In this document: positions 16,073 to 27,953 of the stretch, in pieces
Position numbering within the stretch: position 1 is the stretch's first letter
Layout: every line of letters begins with the position of its first letter
From: Tetrahymena elliotti 4EA
Lineage: Eukaryota; Ciliophora; Oligohymenophorea; Hymenostomatida; Tetrahymenidae
DNA: 64,000 bases
Assembly (NCBI GenBank): GCA_000231825.2
Contig: JH720293.1
Location: 2,108,001-2,172,000, forward strand
Reading direction: 5' to 3'
Program-made: the position numbers and the translations under genes
The notes under the pieces: generated by a model
What the model was told of the DNA's origin: nothing
Database searches by the model: none
What the model saw: only the letters and a program-made list of their open reading frames with translations

Positions 16073-19000
16073 TCATTTTTAAATTTATTTTACCTTAAAA
16101 TGTTTAATTTATTAGTTTTAATAATCAGTAGTTGAATTCTTTTTAGTAGTTAAGATTATTGTTTTTCTCTATTTTGTTTAATCTTGAGTTTTTTTTGAAC
16201 CTAAAAGAGGATTATTATTCCATTTTATATTTTTTTTATTTATTTAATCTATGGATAAGCTGATATGTAATTCATTCTTGTCTTAGCTGTTTTAAATATT
16301 GTATAACTCAAATGAATTTTGTATTGAAATTTCCTTTGAAGCTCCTTTAAATGTTTTAATTAGATTTTATGCACCTTGACTATTTTCTATGAATTTCTTT
16401 CTTAGTTTTAAGCAATTTTGTATAAATTTACCTAAGACAATAAAGATTTATATAAAATTGCATAATTAGAATAAGCAAATAGAGGCAATTATAATATATC
16501 CAGAATATAATTTAATCCTTGAAAATGTTACAAATACTGAGAAACTCATATAAATTATTGTTAAAATTATTTCATGAATCCTCAAAAAAGTATTTAACCG
16601 ATTATTTAAAAAAGGTTTTTTAATAAAAATTAATATTGATATGAATAGGGAAAAAAAAAAAAAAGTAATCAAGCTAGCTAGAGAATTTTATTCTATGACT
16701 ATTAAGATAATTTAAAAGATTTTTCTGAGTTCAATAAAAATCCAAAAATTTTTTGATAAAAAATTTTCTTAGCAGATTTAAAATCTTAAGCAGGAATAAG
16801 CCAATTAATCTTGAATACTTTGCTAAATAGATGATGAGTTAATCTTAAAGAATACATAAATAAATCCTCCAAAGTACAAAGCTGAGAAAACACTAGTTGA
16901 TATTAAATTTGTGAGATCTTTTGAAGTAGATTCATTTAAATATTTAAGGTTTACCATTAAGCTAAGGAGACAGAAATTACTAAACAAAAAAATAAAGATG
17001 AGAATTAGATTCCACTTTATTTTTTAATATATTTTTTGTAATGCAAGAAATTTATCTTGGAAAAGATAGAATAGGAAAATTATCACAAAAATTAAAATGA
17101 ATAGCATCAAAGGGTAAAAGCATAGCACAATAAATGGAGAATCTAAATTAAATAAAACATATTTAGGATTGTTAAAGAGGTTATTAATTTTAGTTTCATT
17201 TTAATATTCTGTAATCATACCATCAGTTTAACTTTATTCCAAAATCCTATTTAATTTACTTTCATTTAGAGGGATTTAGCTACTAGGAATTTAATTGAAG
17301 TAGTTTACCTACAAAAATTTACTTAAGAAGTTTTACTCTATTCCCAAAGGATATACCTCATTCACAAGTATAAAATTCCCTAATTATTGGAATTGTATAT
17401 ATGAATAGGCAAATAAACAAGAAAATCCAAATGTTGAAGTTTTAGAAAAAACAGAATCAGCCATTAAACTAAGAATCATAAAAAAGAATGTGAACGAGCC
17501 TGAAGAAGTTGAAAAAATAGAAGATAATTAAGTATAAATTTAATTAATTTCTTAGCAATCTCTCTCAAAAACTTCCAAATAACCACTTTTACATTAACAT
17601 GTTCTTAAATTTTCATCATAAACTCTAGTATTACTTTCACAACTCCAACAATCGTAATAAGTTGGTCCAGAGCATTTACCACATGAAATATCACAATTTC
17701 TATAATTGTATTTATCGGATTCTTCTTTTGTGAGAGAACACTCTAGAACGCCCAGGCATAATTTGCATTTTGATGGACAAGATAGACTGCATTAGTTTTA
17801 ATCATCTTTATACTTTGAATTAGGACAAAAACATTAACCTTTGTAGGCAATTAAGCCTTGCTCACAAACATCACAAGAATCCCTTGTTTTACATGATAGA
17901 CAATTTTATTGCTAACAAAAAAAGCATCCCTAATTTTCACCTGAATCAAAAAATCCATCTTTACAATTACAACTATTTCCTTTAGGAAAATAGTTAGAGA
18001 TGCATTAGATACACTAATTCTTATTACATTTAAGGCATTTTTCATCTTAACATTATTATTATGGTCCTAATAAACATTTTCTAGTTTAACTATCAAAGAC
18101 TAGATCATCTTTGCACTTGCATTATCCTATTTCACTATCTTTAATCATATTTTCTTCATCTGAGCATAAGATACAGTCTTTATCAGTACCATCGATGCAT
18201 GATTTGCAATTTAATGAGCAAGATTTACATTAGTCTTAATATTTAAAGAAGTTTTATTTACATTAGCAACTTTAATTTTCTGGGTTTATTTCCATAGTTC
18301 TGGGATCATTGCATGATAAACAAATTTGTTAGCCATCTTATTTGGCTTAACATTTTTGACAAAAATAAGGACATTTAATACATTAATTTTCTTATAATAA
18401 ATATCCTTCAATACACTCGCAAGTTGACAAATCGTTACTAAGTTTCATAAGCTAGGATTTACAACTTATGCATTTACCTTAATTATCACATTTGCTACAG
18501 AGCTAATTACATTTTAAGCAAACCCTTTAATTATTTTAACCTTTTGGTTCATATAATCCGTCATCACAAACACAATTACCATTTTTGTCTTTTATGAAAT
18601 CATTACCTTCACTACAATCCAAACAATTTTGCTTCTCTGGTCCATTACATTTTTTACAACCTTAATAGCATTTTATACATTGAAATTAATTATTTTAATA
18701 GAAATCAGCTTTACAAACACACTTACCCTTTTGGTTATTTATATTTTATATTTGTTTATTTTCTGAATTACAACTTAGACAGTCTGTACTTTATGAACCA
18801 GTGCATGTCTAACAGTCTGAGTGACATTTAATACACTTAAATTCTTCTAAATAATATCCTTACTTGCAAATACACTTCTTATTTTCCATGATTGAGTTGG
18901 GATCTAAGCAAGATATACACTCTTGTTCTGATTTTCCAGAACACTTACTACAGCTATTATGACAACTTGAGCACTTTTTTTAACTTTCATCAAAGAAAAC

Positions 19001-21391
19001 TGAATCTTAGCAAATACAAATTCCATAATTCTACCCATCACTTTTTTATAGTGACATTAAATCATCTATACAACTTAAACAATCATTTTCTGAATTTCCT
19101 CTACAATTTTTGCATTTAGCAGAGCATTATTAACATTTCTTTAGAGATATGTCAAAATAAAATCCCTCTTTACATTTACAAGCAGATTTTTCTGCTCTTA
19201 CATCTTCTAAAACTAAATTGCTATCATTAATGCAACTATAGCAGTCTGACTCTCCATTTGACGAGCAAGTCTAGCATGTTTGATGACACTTTTAGCATTA
19301 ACCATCTTTTTCATTAAAAAAATAACCTTATTTACATATGCAAATTTTCGTATCTTGATTTATTTCCATATTTTCATCCTTGCAACCAGTACATTCATCT
19401 ATTCCAGGTCCTTTGCAGTCTTTGCAAGATTAATGACAATTTAAGCATGAATCGATGTAGAAAAAGTAATTTTCTTTACACTTACACTTGTTATTTTCTA
19501 AAATTAACCCTTCTTTACATTAACACTAACCATTTTTAGGAATCATTAAATTTGAAATACATAAATCGCATTATATACTTCCTTAATTATCTTTAGAGCA
19601 GCTCTAACAAGTCTAATCACATTATTTACATACATTATCTTTATCTAAGTAATATCTTTCTTTGCAGACACATTTTCCATCTAACACGATCTTTTCATTA
19701 CTGCAACTCAAGCATTAATTATCATTTTGGCCATAGCACTCTTCACAGCTTTAATGACATTAAGAGCATTAATTGTTTTCATAAAACTAATTTTATAAGC
19801 ATGGATTATTACAATTTCCTAATGAATCTTAATCCTTAACACATAAATCACAAGATAATAGATCTTTACATTTTTTACAATTCTATTTACATTTTGAACA
19901 TTCATTATTTTCAGGATTGACATAATAAAAATCTCCACAATCCTACCTTAAGCATTTATCATTCTATTAATCAAAATTTTGATTGCATTCTCTGCATTAA
20001 TTAAATAATGGACCAGAACAAATTTTACACCCTTTATAACATGGAAAGCACTATTTTTTTACATCATCTAGATAAAACTAAGAAGGACATTATTATACAC
20101 ATTAATATGTTTTGGGGTCATTTATTGCACTTTAAGTAATTAAGTAAGAATTTGATGGGCAAGATGTACAATTTTTGCTACTTTCTGAGCATGTCAAACA
20201 ATTTTAATCACAAATTTCACATAAATTTGTATTTTTATTAGCAAAATACTTATCTGAGCATTGAAGAGAGCATTTTTTGGTGATAGGATCTCCATAAAAC
20301 ATTTGAGTACATTATTTAACACATTATTAATCAATAGATTTAAAATAACCCTCTTAGCAAGTATCACAAGTAAAACTTGTAGAACAAGTATTACAGCTTG
20401 CATTACACTTATCGCATGTTTAACTATTTTAATTTTAAAAATAGCCAGTAGGACATGAACTTTCACATTTATTATCTAAAACATTTTGTTATTAGTTTAA
20501 TTAAATAATCTCAAATAAAATATTTTACTTATTAAGTAGGTTGATTTATCACATTTAGTGCAGTTCTCAGCACCATTATCACATTCTTGGCATTTTGAGC
20601 TGCATTATCCGCAATTATCATTTTACAAAAAATATCCAGAGATACATGAATTACATTTTGATGGTGAAGTACAAGAAAGGCAAACTTCAGGACATAGCTT
20701 AATCTTAGCTTAAAAACTTAAAAAAATTTTAATAGAATATTATTTAATAAAATTAATACTCTCTAAATGCCCAAGACTCGTCATCTATATCGTCATCAAG
20801 ATTTGATATTAATTTAATTTAAATTGGATTTTAATTGGTTTGAACATTACATTTTATATTCAAAAGTTCTTCATCATATCTACTTGTACCACATTTACTT
20901 GAGTAAAAAAGGCTAGAATGATCAAAAAACTATTTAATGCATTATAAATTATTTACTTATACACTAAAAAAATCATGATTTTTGTCCCACCTTTATTTAT
21001 TAATAATCTTAAATATATAAAAATAGAATATATCAAATTAAATACGAATCAATTCTAAAAAATGTTAAGGAGACTTCAACCTCGAAGTAAGGTTTTTGAT
21101 TATCCAATGAAATATTTGCATATTAGTTCCTGGCAGCTCTTAAATATAAAGCGGTTTATGAGTCACAGTTAAAAACTTACATATTATTTGTGTATTTTTT
21201 TGCGAATTCTGCAAAATAATTTTTATCATCCTTACTTAAAGCCAATGGAAATATTGTAAATTCTTAAACGCTTTAGCTTTTTACTAAAAAAATTCTTTTT
21301 TAATAGCCAGCATTAACATTGTTAATTAATTACCTTATCTAATTAGGCCTACTATGAATGATAAAATTTATAAAAATTAGTATTTCTTCAT
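16073..21391 (-). CDS. giant Cys-rich multi-pass surface protein
   Basis: Five exons on the minus strand: 21391-21334, 21283-21046, 20990-20760, 20716-20529, 20475-16073; 5118 nt, 1705 residues. A signal peptide starts MKKYQFLQILSFIVGLI. Residues about 25-190 form an N-terminal domain of a type common in ciliate surface proteins, ending in DDESWAFRDF. About 180-1215 is a long CxxC array with alternating CKCKEGYY- and CSxxCxxCxG-type modules. A Cys-poor region follows, then about six hydrophobic spans in the last 450 residues (plus-strand 17200-16400). The architecture parallels the gene at 5173-9758, which suggests paralogy. Probable role: cell-surface sensing or adhesion (inferred). A small standard-code ORF on the plus strand near 18892 is a shadow. 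Confidence 0.88.
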
Positions 21392-22045
21392 TTTTACCTC
21401 AAAAATATTTAAGATTGCTGTATTTTTGCTTATCTTTTATACCAATCAAAATTTTTAATTCTGATTTTACTCTTTCTATCAAAATTTAATATTTTTTAAT
21501 TATTTTTTTAGTTCACAAAAAGAGTACATCAAAAGTAAAGATAAAGTAATACAATTAAAATAATTGTGAGATTTAAATAATAAACATAGTATTTTACACT
21601 ATTACCATTTTGTTATAGATAAGATCAGAATTTGCACCATAAATTACAAATCTTTGAAATGTAATTTTTTGTTTATCTAATTTAATGAAGCTTAAAAAAT
21701 TTGTTTCTTTAAAATTTATAATAGGTTAACCAATAACAAAAAAGGTGATTTTGTCATTTATTTATTTAAGAAAATCTTTTATTAGCTAATTAATAATATT
21801 ACTACTTTAAAATTTTTATTTACATAGATTTTTTGTAAATTCTTAAATGGAATTTTACTTTATGTTGAAAATTTAAAAAGTTATATTTACGTTAGGCTTA
21901 AGAAGAAGTTAAAATAAATAATCTTAACATTTTATTTTATTGTTTTTAAGAATTTTAATGAAAATGCTTATAAATTTTATTACTCATTTCTAAATAGCTT
22001 TTGATAGCTATTCATAATATTTTGTATATAATTATCTTAAAGAAT
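21392..22045. other. intergenic, divergent 5' flanks
   Basis: A 654-bp AT-rich spacer between the divergent Cys-rich gene (-) and the FAM221-like gene (+). No further feature seen. Confidence 0.5.
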
Positions 22046-23340
22046 ATGAAATAAAAAAAAAATAAATTACAAGATGATAAAATTGATGATGAATAATATG
22101 AAAAGCTTAGAAAGCATTTGCTTGAAAAATCCAGTAGTAAATTATATGCCTTATGGATGAATCCAAAAAAAAATAAGTAATGCAAGCAAATTCAGGCCAG
22201 TACCAAGTGCTTTTGTGATCATGAATATAGAAATCATGAATATTTGAACCCTTAAGATAAAACGAAAGTACATTGCAAAGTTCAAAATTGTCCTTGTAGA
22301 AATTATTCTTATGTACCTTCACAAGGTAATTTAGATTTTAAGTGTAATTGTAAGCATAGTCATAAACTTCATGATCCTATTTCAAGAAGATGTACATTTT
22401 TAAACTGCGGAGCATGTAATAGAGGATTCTAAACTAATTATATTTGCCCTTAATGTAATACCGCTTTTGCAGAACATGTCTTAGTATTCGAAAGTAGAAA
22501 AGAAATGTAGTAGTTAGGGAAAAAAATAAATGAAAATGAAGATACTTTTAATTATGAGTAATTTAACTTAGGATATAAAAACGAAAAAAATAGTAAAAGT
22601 AGTTTGGAGAATATTGAATAGTCTAATTCAGATAATTTTATCAGGATTGAAGAAAATGTATAACCTGCAAATAATAATTTGTTTTTATATTCTGGTAAAA
22701 AATTGAAAATTTAAAAAATGATTTAAACATTATCTATATCATCATTATTTTAAAATTGATCAAAAAAGATGAGCCAATAAATGATGCAGAAATAGAAAGA
22801 AGAAAAGCCTTACCAAAGCAATTACATATTTATAATCAAAATGGTAAATATGTTAAATCAGGATTAGAACCATAAGACTTAAGAACAGAAGATGATACAA
22901 CAAAAAGTGATAAAATAAAAATAAATAAAGATTGGAATTTAAACACTATTACTATAGAAGAAAATGGCTAACAAATAAATGTTAAAAAACAGTTTGAATA
23001 ATAAATTTTTGAACAATAAAACAGCAAATCACTTTCTTTAAAAAGATTAAATTAAGAGGAGTAGTAAAAGATCTTGAAGAAAAAAACTATTTTGAGACAA
23101 CTCAATTAACAAATTTAAGAAGAAAATAAAGTTTTGTAGTAAAAATATGGTCATAAACCTATTGATGATGAAAATGATATTAAAGAAGCCTTATAAGATA
23201 CTTATATAGAAGAAGATTAAGATGTTGTAGGTGGAACAAGTGCTTTTTACCTATTTCATCTTCCCAATAAATATGGATTAGAAATAAAGTAAAAAAGGCT
23301 TCAATAACATATCTTTGATAAATTAGTTGAAGAGTACTGA
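22046..23340 (+). CDS. FAM221-family Cys/His-rich protein
   Basis: Two exons, 22046-22694 and 22769-23340, 406 residues. Residues about 35-165 carry the FAM221 pattern: CFCDHEYRNHEY, then CPCRNYSYVPSQG, CNCKHSHKLHDP, CTFLNCGACNRGF and a closing CPQCNTAFAEHVLVFE. The many Cys and His residues imply zinc binding. FAM221A/B proteins are conserved in many flagellated eukaryotes and their biochemical role is poorly known. The C-terminal 240 residues, mostly in exon 2, are Q/K/E-rich, not in the human proteins, and end with an ordered-looking GTSAFYLFHLPNKYGL segment. The start is the first in-frame ATG; the A-rich stretch just after it (22049-22066) makes the exact frame sensitive to sequencing error. 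Confidence 0.8.
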
Positions 23341-24104
23341 TTTGTACATTTAGTAATAACCAAAATTACTAATTAAATAAGTATATTTAAAAAGTAAAAA
23401 AATGTTTCTCAATAAGAATTTAATATTCAGAAAGTTAATTTTTATTATATGTTAATTATGATCTATTTTTTAGAATAAATCATATTTACATTCAAATCAA
23501 AATATCTTTAAAAAAATAAATGAGATAATTAATTCACAAACATCATTAGAATTAATTCACAAACATCATTAGAAGTAATTCTTTTATAACAACCATACTT
23601 TAGTTGAATTTTTACCTTTAATTGAAAAAAAATTTGCTATTTTTTTGTTTACATAAATTAGATAAATTGAGATCCACAATATATAAAAATTGATGGAAAA
23701 AGAATTCCTTACAATAAATGAAATATTAAATTATGTTGTGGCATTTTCTAAACAGAATTACTAATTAAAAATTTTTTTTATTTAATTTTTTTTAAGTTTC
23801 TCAAGATAAAGAAAGCATTATTAAAGTTTTATTCAAAAAATAGTAATTAATGATGATAATTAATTTTAACATAAATATTATGATAATAATTTTAATGGGT
23901 TGATTTAAAATACTAAAGTTATTGGAAAAAATAGATTAATATCAAAGTATTTTGCCTTTAAAAATAAATAATAAGTTGACTATTTCAAACTTAAAATGCG
24001 GAAAATTTTTTCTTAGATTTTATAGAAATTTTAAAGTTTATTCATTTTGTTTACTTGATAAAAGCAGTTTTAAAAAAAATAATTAAAATTAGCTAAAAAA
24101 TACT
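23341..24104. other. intergenic
   Basis: AT-rich spacer of 0.76 kb. Its only distinct structure is a 23-bp perfect tandem duplication at 23529-23574, listed separately. Confidence 0.5.
23529..23574. repeat. 23-bp tandem duplication
   Basis: The 23-mer beginning TTAATTCACAAACATCATTA occurs at 23529-23551 and again at 23552-23574, head to tail and identical. It looks like a recent replication-slippage event in intergenic DNA. No function is implied. Confidence 0.85.
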
Positions 24105-27100
24105 ATGAATGGAATTAAATTACAAAGTTCATTTAGTTTGGAAAAAAGGTTTAGATAAACACTTGATGCTGAGAATTGTTAATTAAGTTGTAACATACAA
24201 GTTTAATCTTTTTTGATTTTTAAAATTTGACTGTAACTATTTTGATTTAATGAAGTAATTTTATTATACCACTCAAAATATTTACTTCTAATCTGAATCA
24301 ATAAGTTAGACAAAATTGAAGAGAATAAAATTTTACCTTCTTTAAAGTGATAGAGAAAGTAAGTAGTTTTTGTAATATGTTTAAATATTTATAAGTAGAT
24401 AATAACTTAAAGAGTATTTTCTGTTTAAATTACAAAAAAAAACTTTGAATTTCTTATAAAATCTAGTTTGAAATCGAGTAATGGTTCATGTCTTTTATCA
24501 GAGTAGTTTGATAGAGTTAAACCAAATAATAAATAGATTTTTTACTAATAAATATAAAAACATCTTCAGTTTTTAATTAATAACTCAGATTTAAAAATAT
24601 ATTAATTATAAAAATAGAGTAAAGGACTACTTGAAATAGCAAAATAGAAATTATTCAAAGATTATTAAATTTTAGACTAAGAATTAAAGCAGTAGTACTT
24701 ATCTCATAAGCATAATCTTTTTACTCTCAAAAAGAAGAAGGAAAGCTTTCATCAAGTTATAAGGTTTCAAATATTTATTATTAAGTGGGTATCTCTAAGT
24801 AGCATGAAGAATTCGGTGTTTTGTTTAGTCGTATCATTTGCAGTAGTAGTAATTAATACAAGCATTTATTTTCTCATTTAAATTGTAAAAACATGCAGAA
24901 AATTTTTAAAGAGCAAGCATTTCCTTAGTAAAATCACCCAAATAAATAATTATTTAGCAAATACTTTCATTTAAATTATAGTATATAATTTTAGGATATT
25001 ATAAAATGAGTCCATTTTTAGGAAATGCATTTAAATTGTTTAAACGTAAAGCAAAATTCATCTTTGTTAATTCTAATAAAATGAAAGAATGTACTCAATT
25101 TAATTTGCTGATATAAAAGTTTTTTTGCACAATTAAAGAATAAACTTGAAGTTATTAATAAAAAATAGATTTTAGTTAACAATTTATTTAAAATGTAATG
25201 AATAGGTGTTGAATGATTTAGTATATTGTAATGATGAAGAAAAAAATAAGTTAACTAAATTATCTATTAAATTTGGATCTCCTACTACAATAACTTTTTT
25301 ATATTCGCAGACTTTTAGAACAGTATTTTTGAATGATAATAAATATAAGGAGAGTGCTATTCCTTAATTTTGCAGTGTCAAATAATCTAGCTTTGTAGCT
25401 GGTGAAGCATAATAAATAGATATTTCAGATTTGTGCCATACAAACTGTCTCTTTTAGGCTTAGAACTTTTTTGCCTATTTAGTTAATGAAAAAAGTTAAT
25501 TTATTGTTTTTTAAATGTAAGAATAAGGAATAAACTAAAATTTCAAAGTGCCCTTCTACTCACGAAAATTGATTGCCAAAAATCAATTAGATGAAGATTT
25601 ATAAAAACTCAAAAATCTTTCAAAAGCAAAACTCATTCTCAATTAAAATAATTCCTTGTAGCAAGCTAGTCTAATCACTTAATAAAAGTTTTACTGGTAC
25701 TAAAATGGAGGCATTTAAGCTTCTTAATTTAATTTTGCAAACTTTGATGACTAAAGTTTATCAAAAATCATAATTTAAGATTAATATTTTCTAATTCCAG
25801 ATGATTCTACTGGCATATAAATTTACATTTATTCCAAAATCTCGTCTTCGAATTTATATTCCCTAAATCCCTTTTTGAACATAACAATTTCTTAGTTTTT
25901 TAAGATTTAAGAATGGTAGTAAATATAGGATAAGATAAATAGTTAAGATAATAGTGATCCAAATGAAGGTGACCCAGCAGATGGGTCAGCTGTTTTTGAG
26001 TTTAATTTTAGCATTAAATCTTTACAAGTGAAGAGAATCTAACCCTAAACTATTAATATTTTTACTTATGAGTAGTTTAGTGAATCAATTTGCGTATTTT
26101 CAGTAGATTTGCTCAATAAATCTGCTTAGCTTATTCAAAAAGTCCCAACAGTAGGAAAGATTCCTTATTTCTAAATAAATAATAACTTTTTATATGCTAA
26201 CTAAGTTACTTCTAAGGGAATTAGGGATAGTTTTTCTCTTGTTGAATTTCAACAAATTACATCCTAAGGTAGTTATATTCCTCGCTAAAATTATTCTATG
26301 ACATCAAATATCTCTAAAATTTTAGTGAGCGAAACATTAAGCTATTCACTCTAAGAAAATATAATTTCTATAATTCGTAGATAAGTTCCTTTTAAATTAA
26401 TCTCTGAAGAAGAAATTAAGCAATAAATTTCAATATAATATAGTGAAGGAGCTGAAGATTTTTGGAATTTTCCAGCTACATTTAAATAAAGTTAGTAAAA
26501 TTTAATTAGAAAAGGCAGTTCTAGCAATGACAAAATCGATGAGTTAAATCAAAATATAGATGATGATTCAAATGATTCAAGTGGTTCTTATTTTTCTCCT
26601 CACATATCTCTTTAGGATAATGATAGTTTACTTATTCCTGTTGATTCTATACTAGTTAAAAACTAAGATTCTCTCTCTATTATTGTCATTTAAGAAAGAC
26701 TCTCTCACCTCATTTGTTAGCCAGAAGAAGAAAATGATTTAAATAAGGAATACACTTTTTATGTGTCCCTTGAAGTATTTAATTACAAAGATAATACTGG
26801 TAATATTTATCTTCAAGAATATTAGGAAGGTATTGATATCACCATATATAGAGATATTTTCTAAAATAGCACTGTTGCCTTAGTAGTTGGACTTTCAGTT
26901 GGACTTACCCTGTCTTTAATTGTAGTAATTATATTCTGCATATATTTCTACAGAATGAAAAACCATTACTAACTATTACTTTAAGATAATTCAAAAGATT
27001 TATCAAAAGAAGTAGCAAGCAGCTCAATTAATACAAGTAGTAACAATAGCAGTAATGAATCTTACCCATCCACCATTAATATGCAATCTAATCAAACTGA

Positions 27101-27953
27101 GGAACAACAAAATAATTAAATAAATATATTTAATAATAATAATAACAATAATAATTATGCTTCAAATAAGAATAACAATAACATAATTTATTCTAATGGT
27201 AATGGTAACTAGTAAATACAAATGCAGACATTAGATAATTATGATAATGATGACAATGGTAATAATGTTGTTTATCATGCTTAGCATGGAGATAGTAACA
27301 ATAATGGAAATTTGTGCCTAAACAAAAATGAATTTTATGTTAACGGTTATTAAATTTAGAATACAAATCAAAGATATATAATCCCTAATAATACTCAAAT
27401 GTAAGATTAACCTAATTAAGAACTTACAGTAATCAGAAACCCAGAATAAGATATAAGTTAAAATTTTCCATCCAGTGAATTGTAGAACAGCAGCAATAGC
27501 AGTAGTAACAACAACAATAATAATAACAACCTTGAAAATATTAATGTTAATAATTTAAGTAATAATAAAAGTAATGATAAAATTAAAGATATTTAAAAAA
27601 TGTAAAATTAAATAGCTTTAAATTAAGAATAAATTATTGAGGATGAATTTAATTCAAATAACAGCAATAAATCAGAGCATGTTTCTTTTAGAAATAATAG
27701 TATAGAAGAACATGAAAGCTAGAATAATTCAATCTCTGATAAATCTTCAAAGGGACCTTGTGCTTAATCTCAAATTTCAAAAGAAACTATTGGACTTGAT
27801 TTAATAAGCTTTAAATCACATACATCTGATTAATTGAGATAAAGTTAAACAATTTACAATTCAACTATGCAAATTAACAATAAACCAAATGATAATAGCA
27901 TAGAATATAAATTATAGTAAAATTAATAATAAATTTCTGAAAAAAGAGACTGA
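24105..27953 (+). CDS. single-span membrane protein with Asn/Ser-rich tail
   Basis: Preferred model of six exons: 24105-24200, 24256-24358, 24415-24755, 24800-24884, 24929-25118, 25169-27953; 3600 nt, 1199 residues. The last exon is certain: a Cys-containing ectodomain-like region, one membrane span (VALVVGLSVGLTLSLIVVII at about residue 842, nt 26870-26950), then about 330 residues of Asn/Ser/Gln-rich tail with poly-Asn runs. The 5' part is uncertain. An alternative start at 24804 in another frame gives a classic signal peptide (MKNSVFCLVVSFAVVVINTS) and exons 24804-24927, 24995-25118, 25169-27953 (1010 residues), which would make it a type I protein. The longer model is preferred because 24105-24755 also looks coding and has no stop of its own. 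Family not recognised. Confidence 0.6.
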
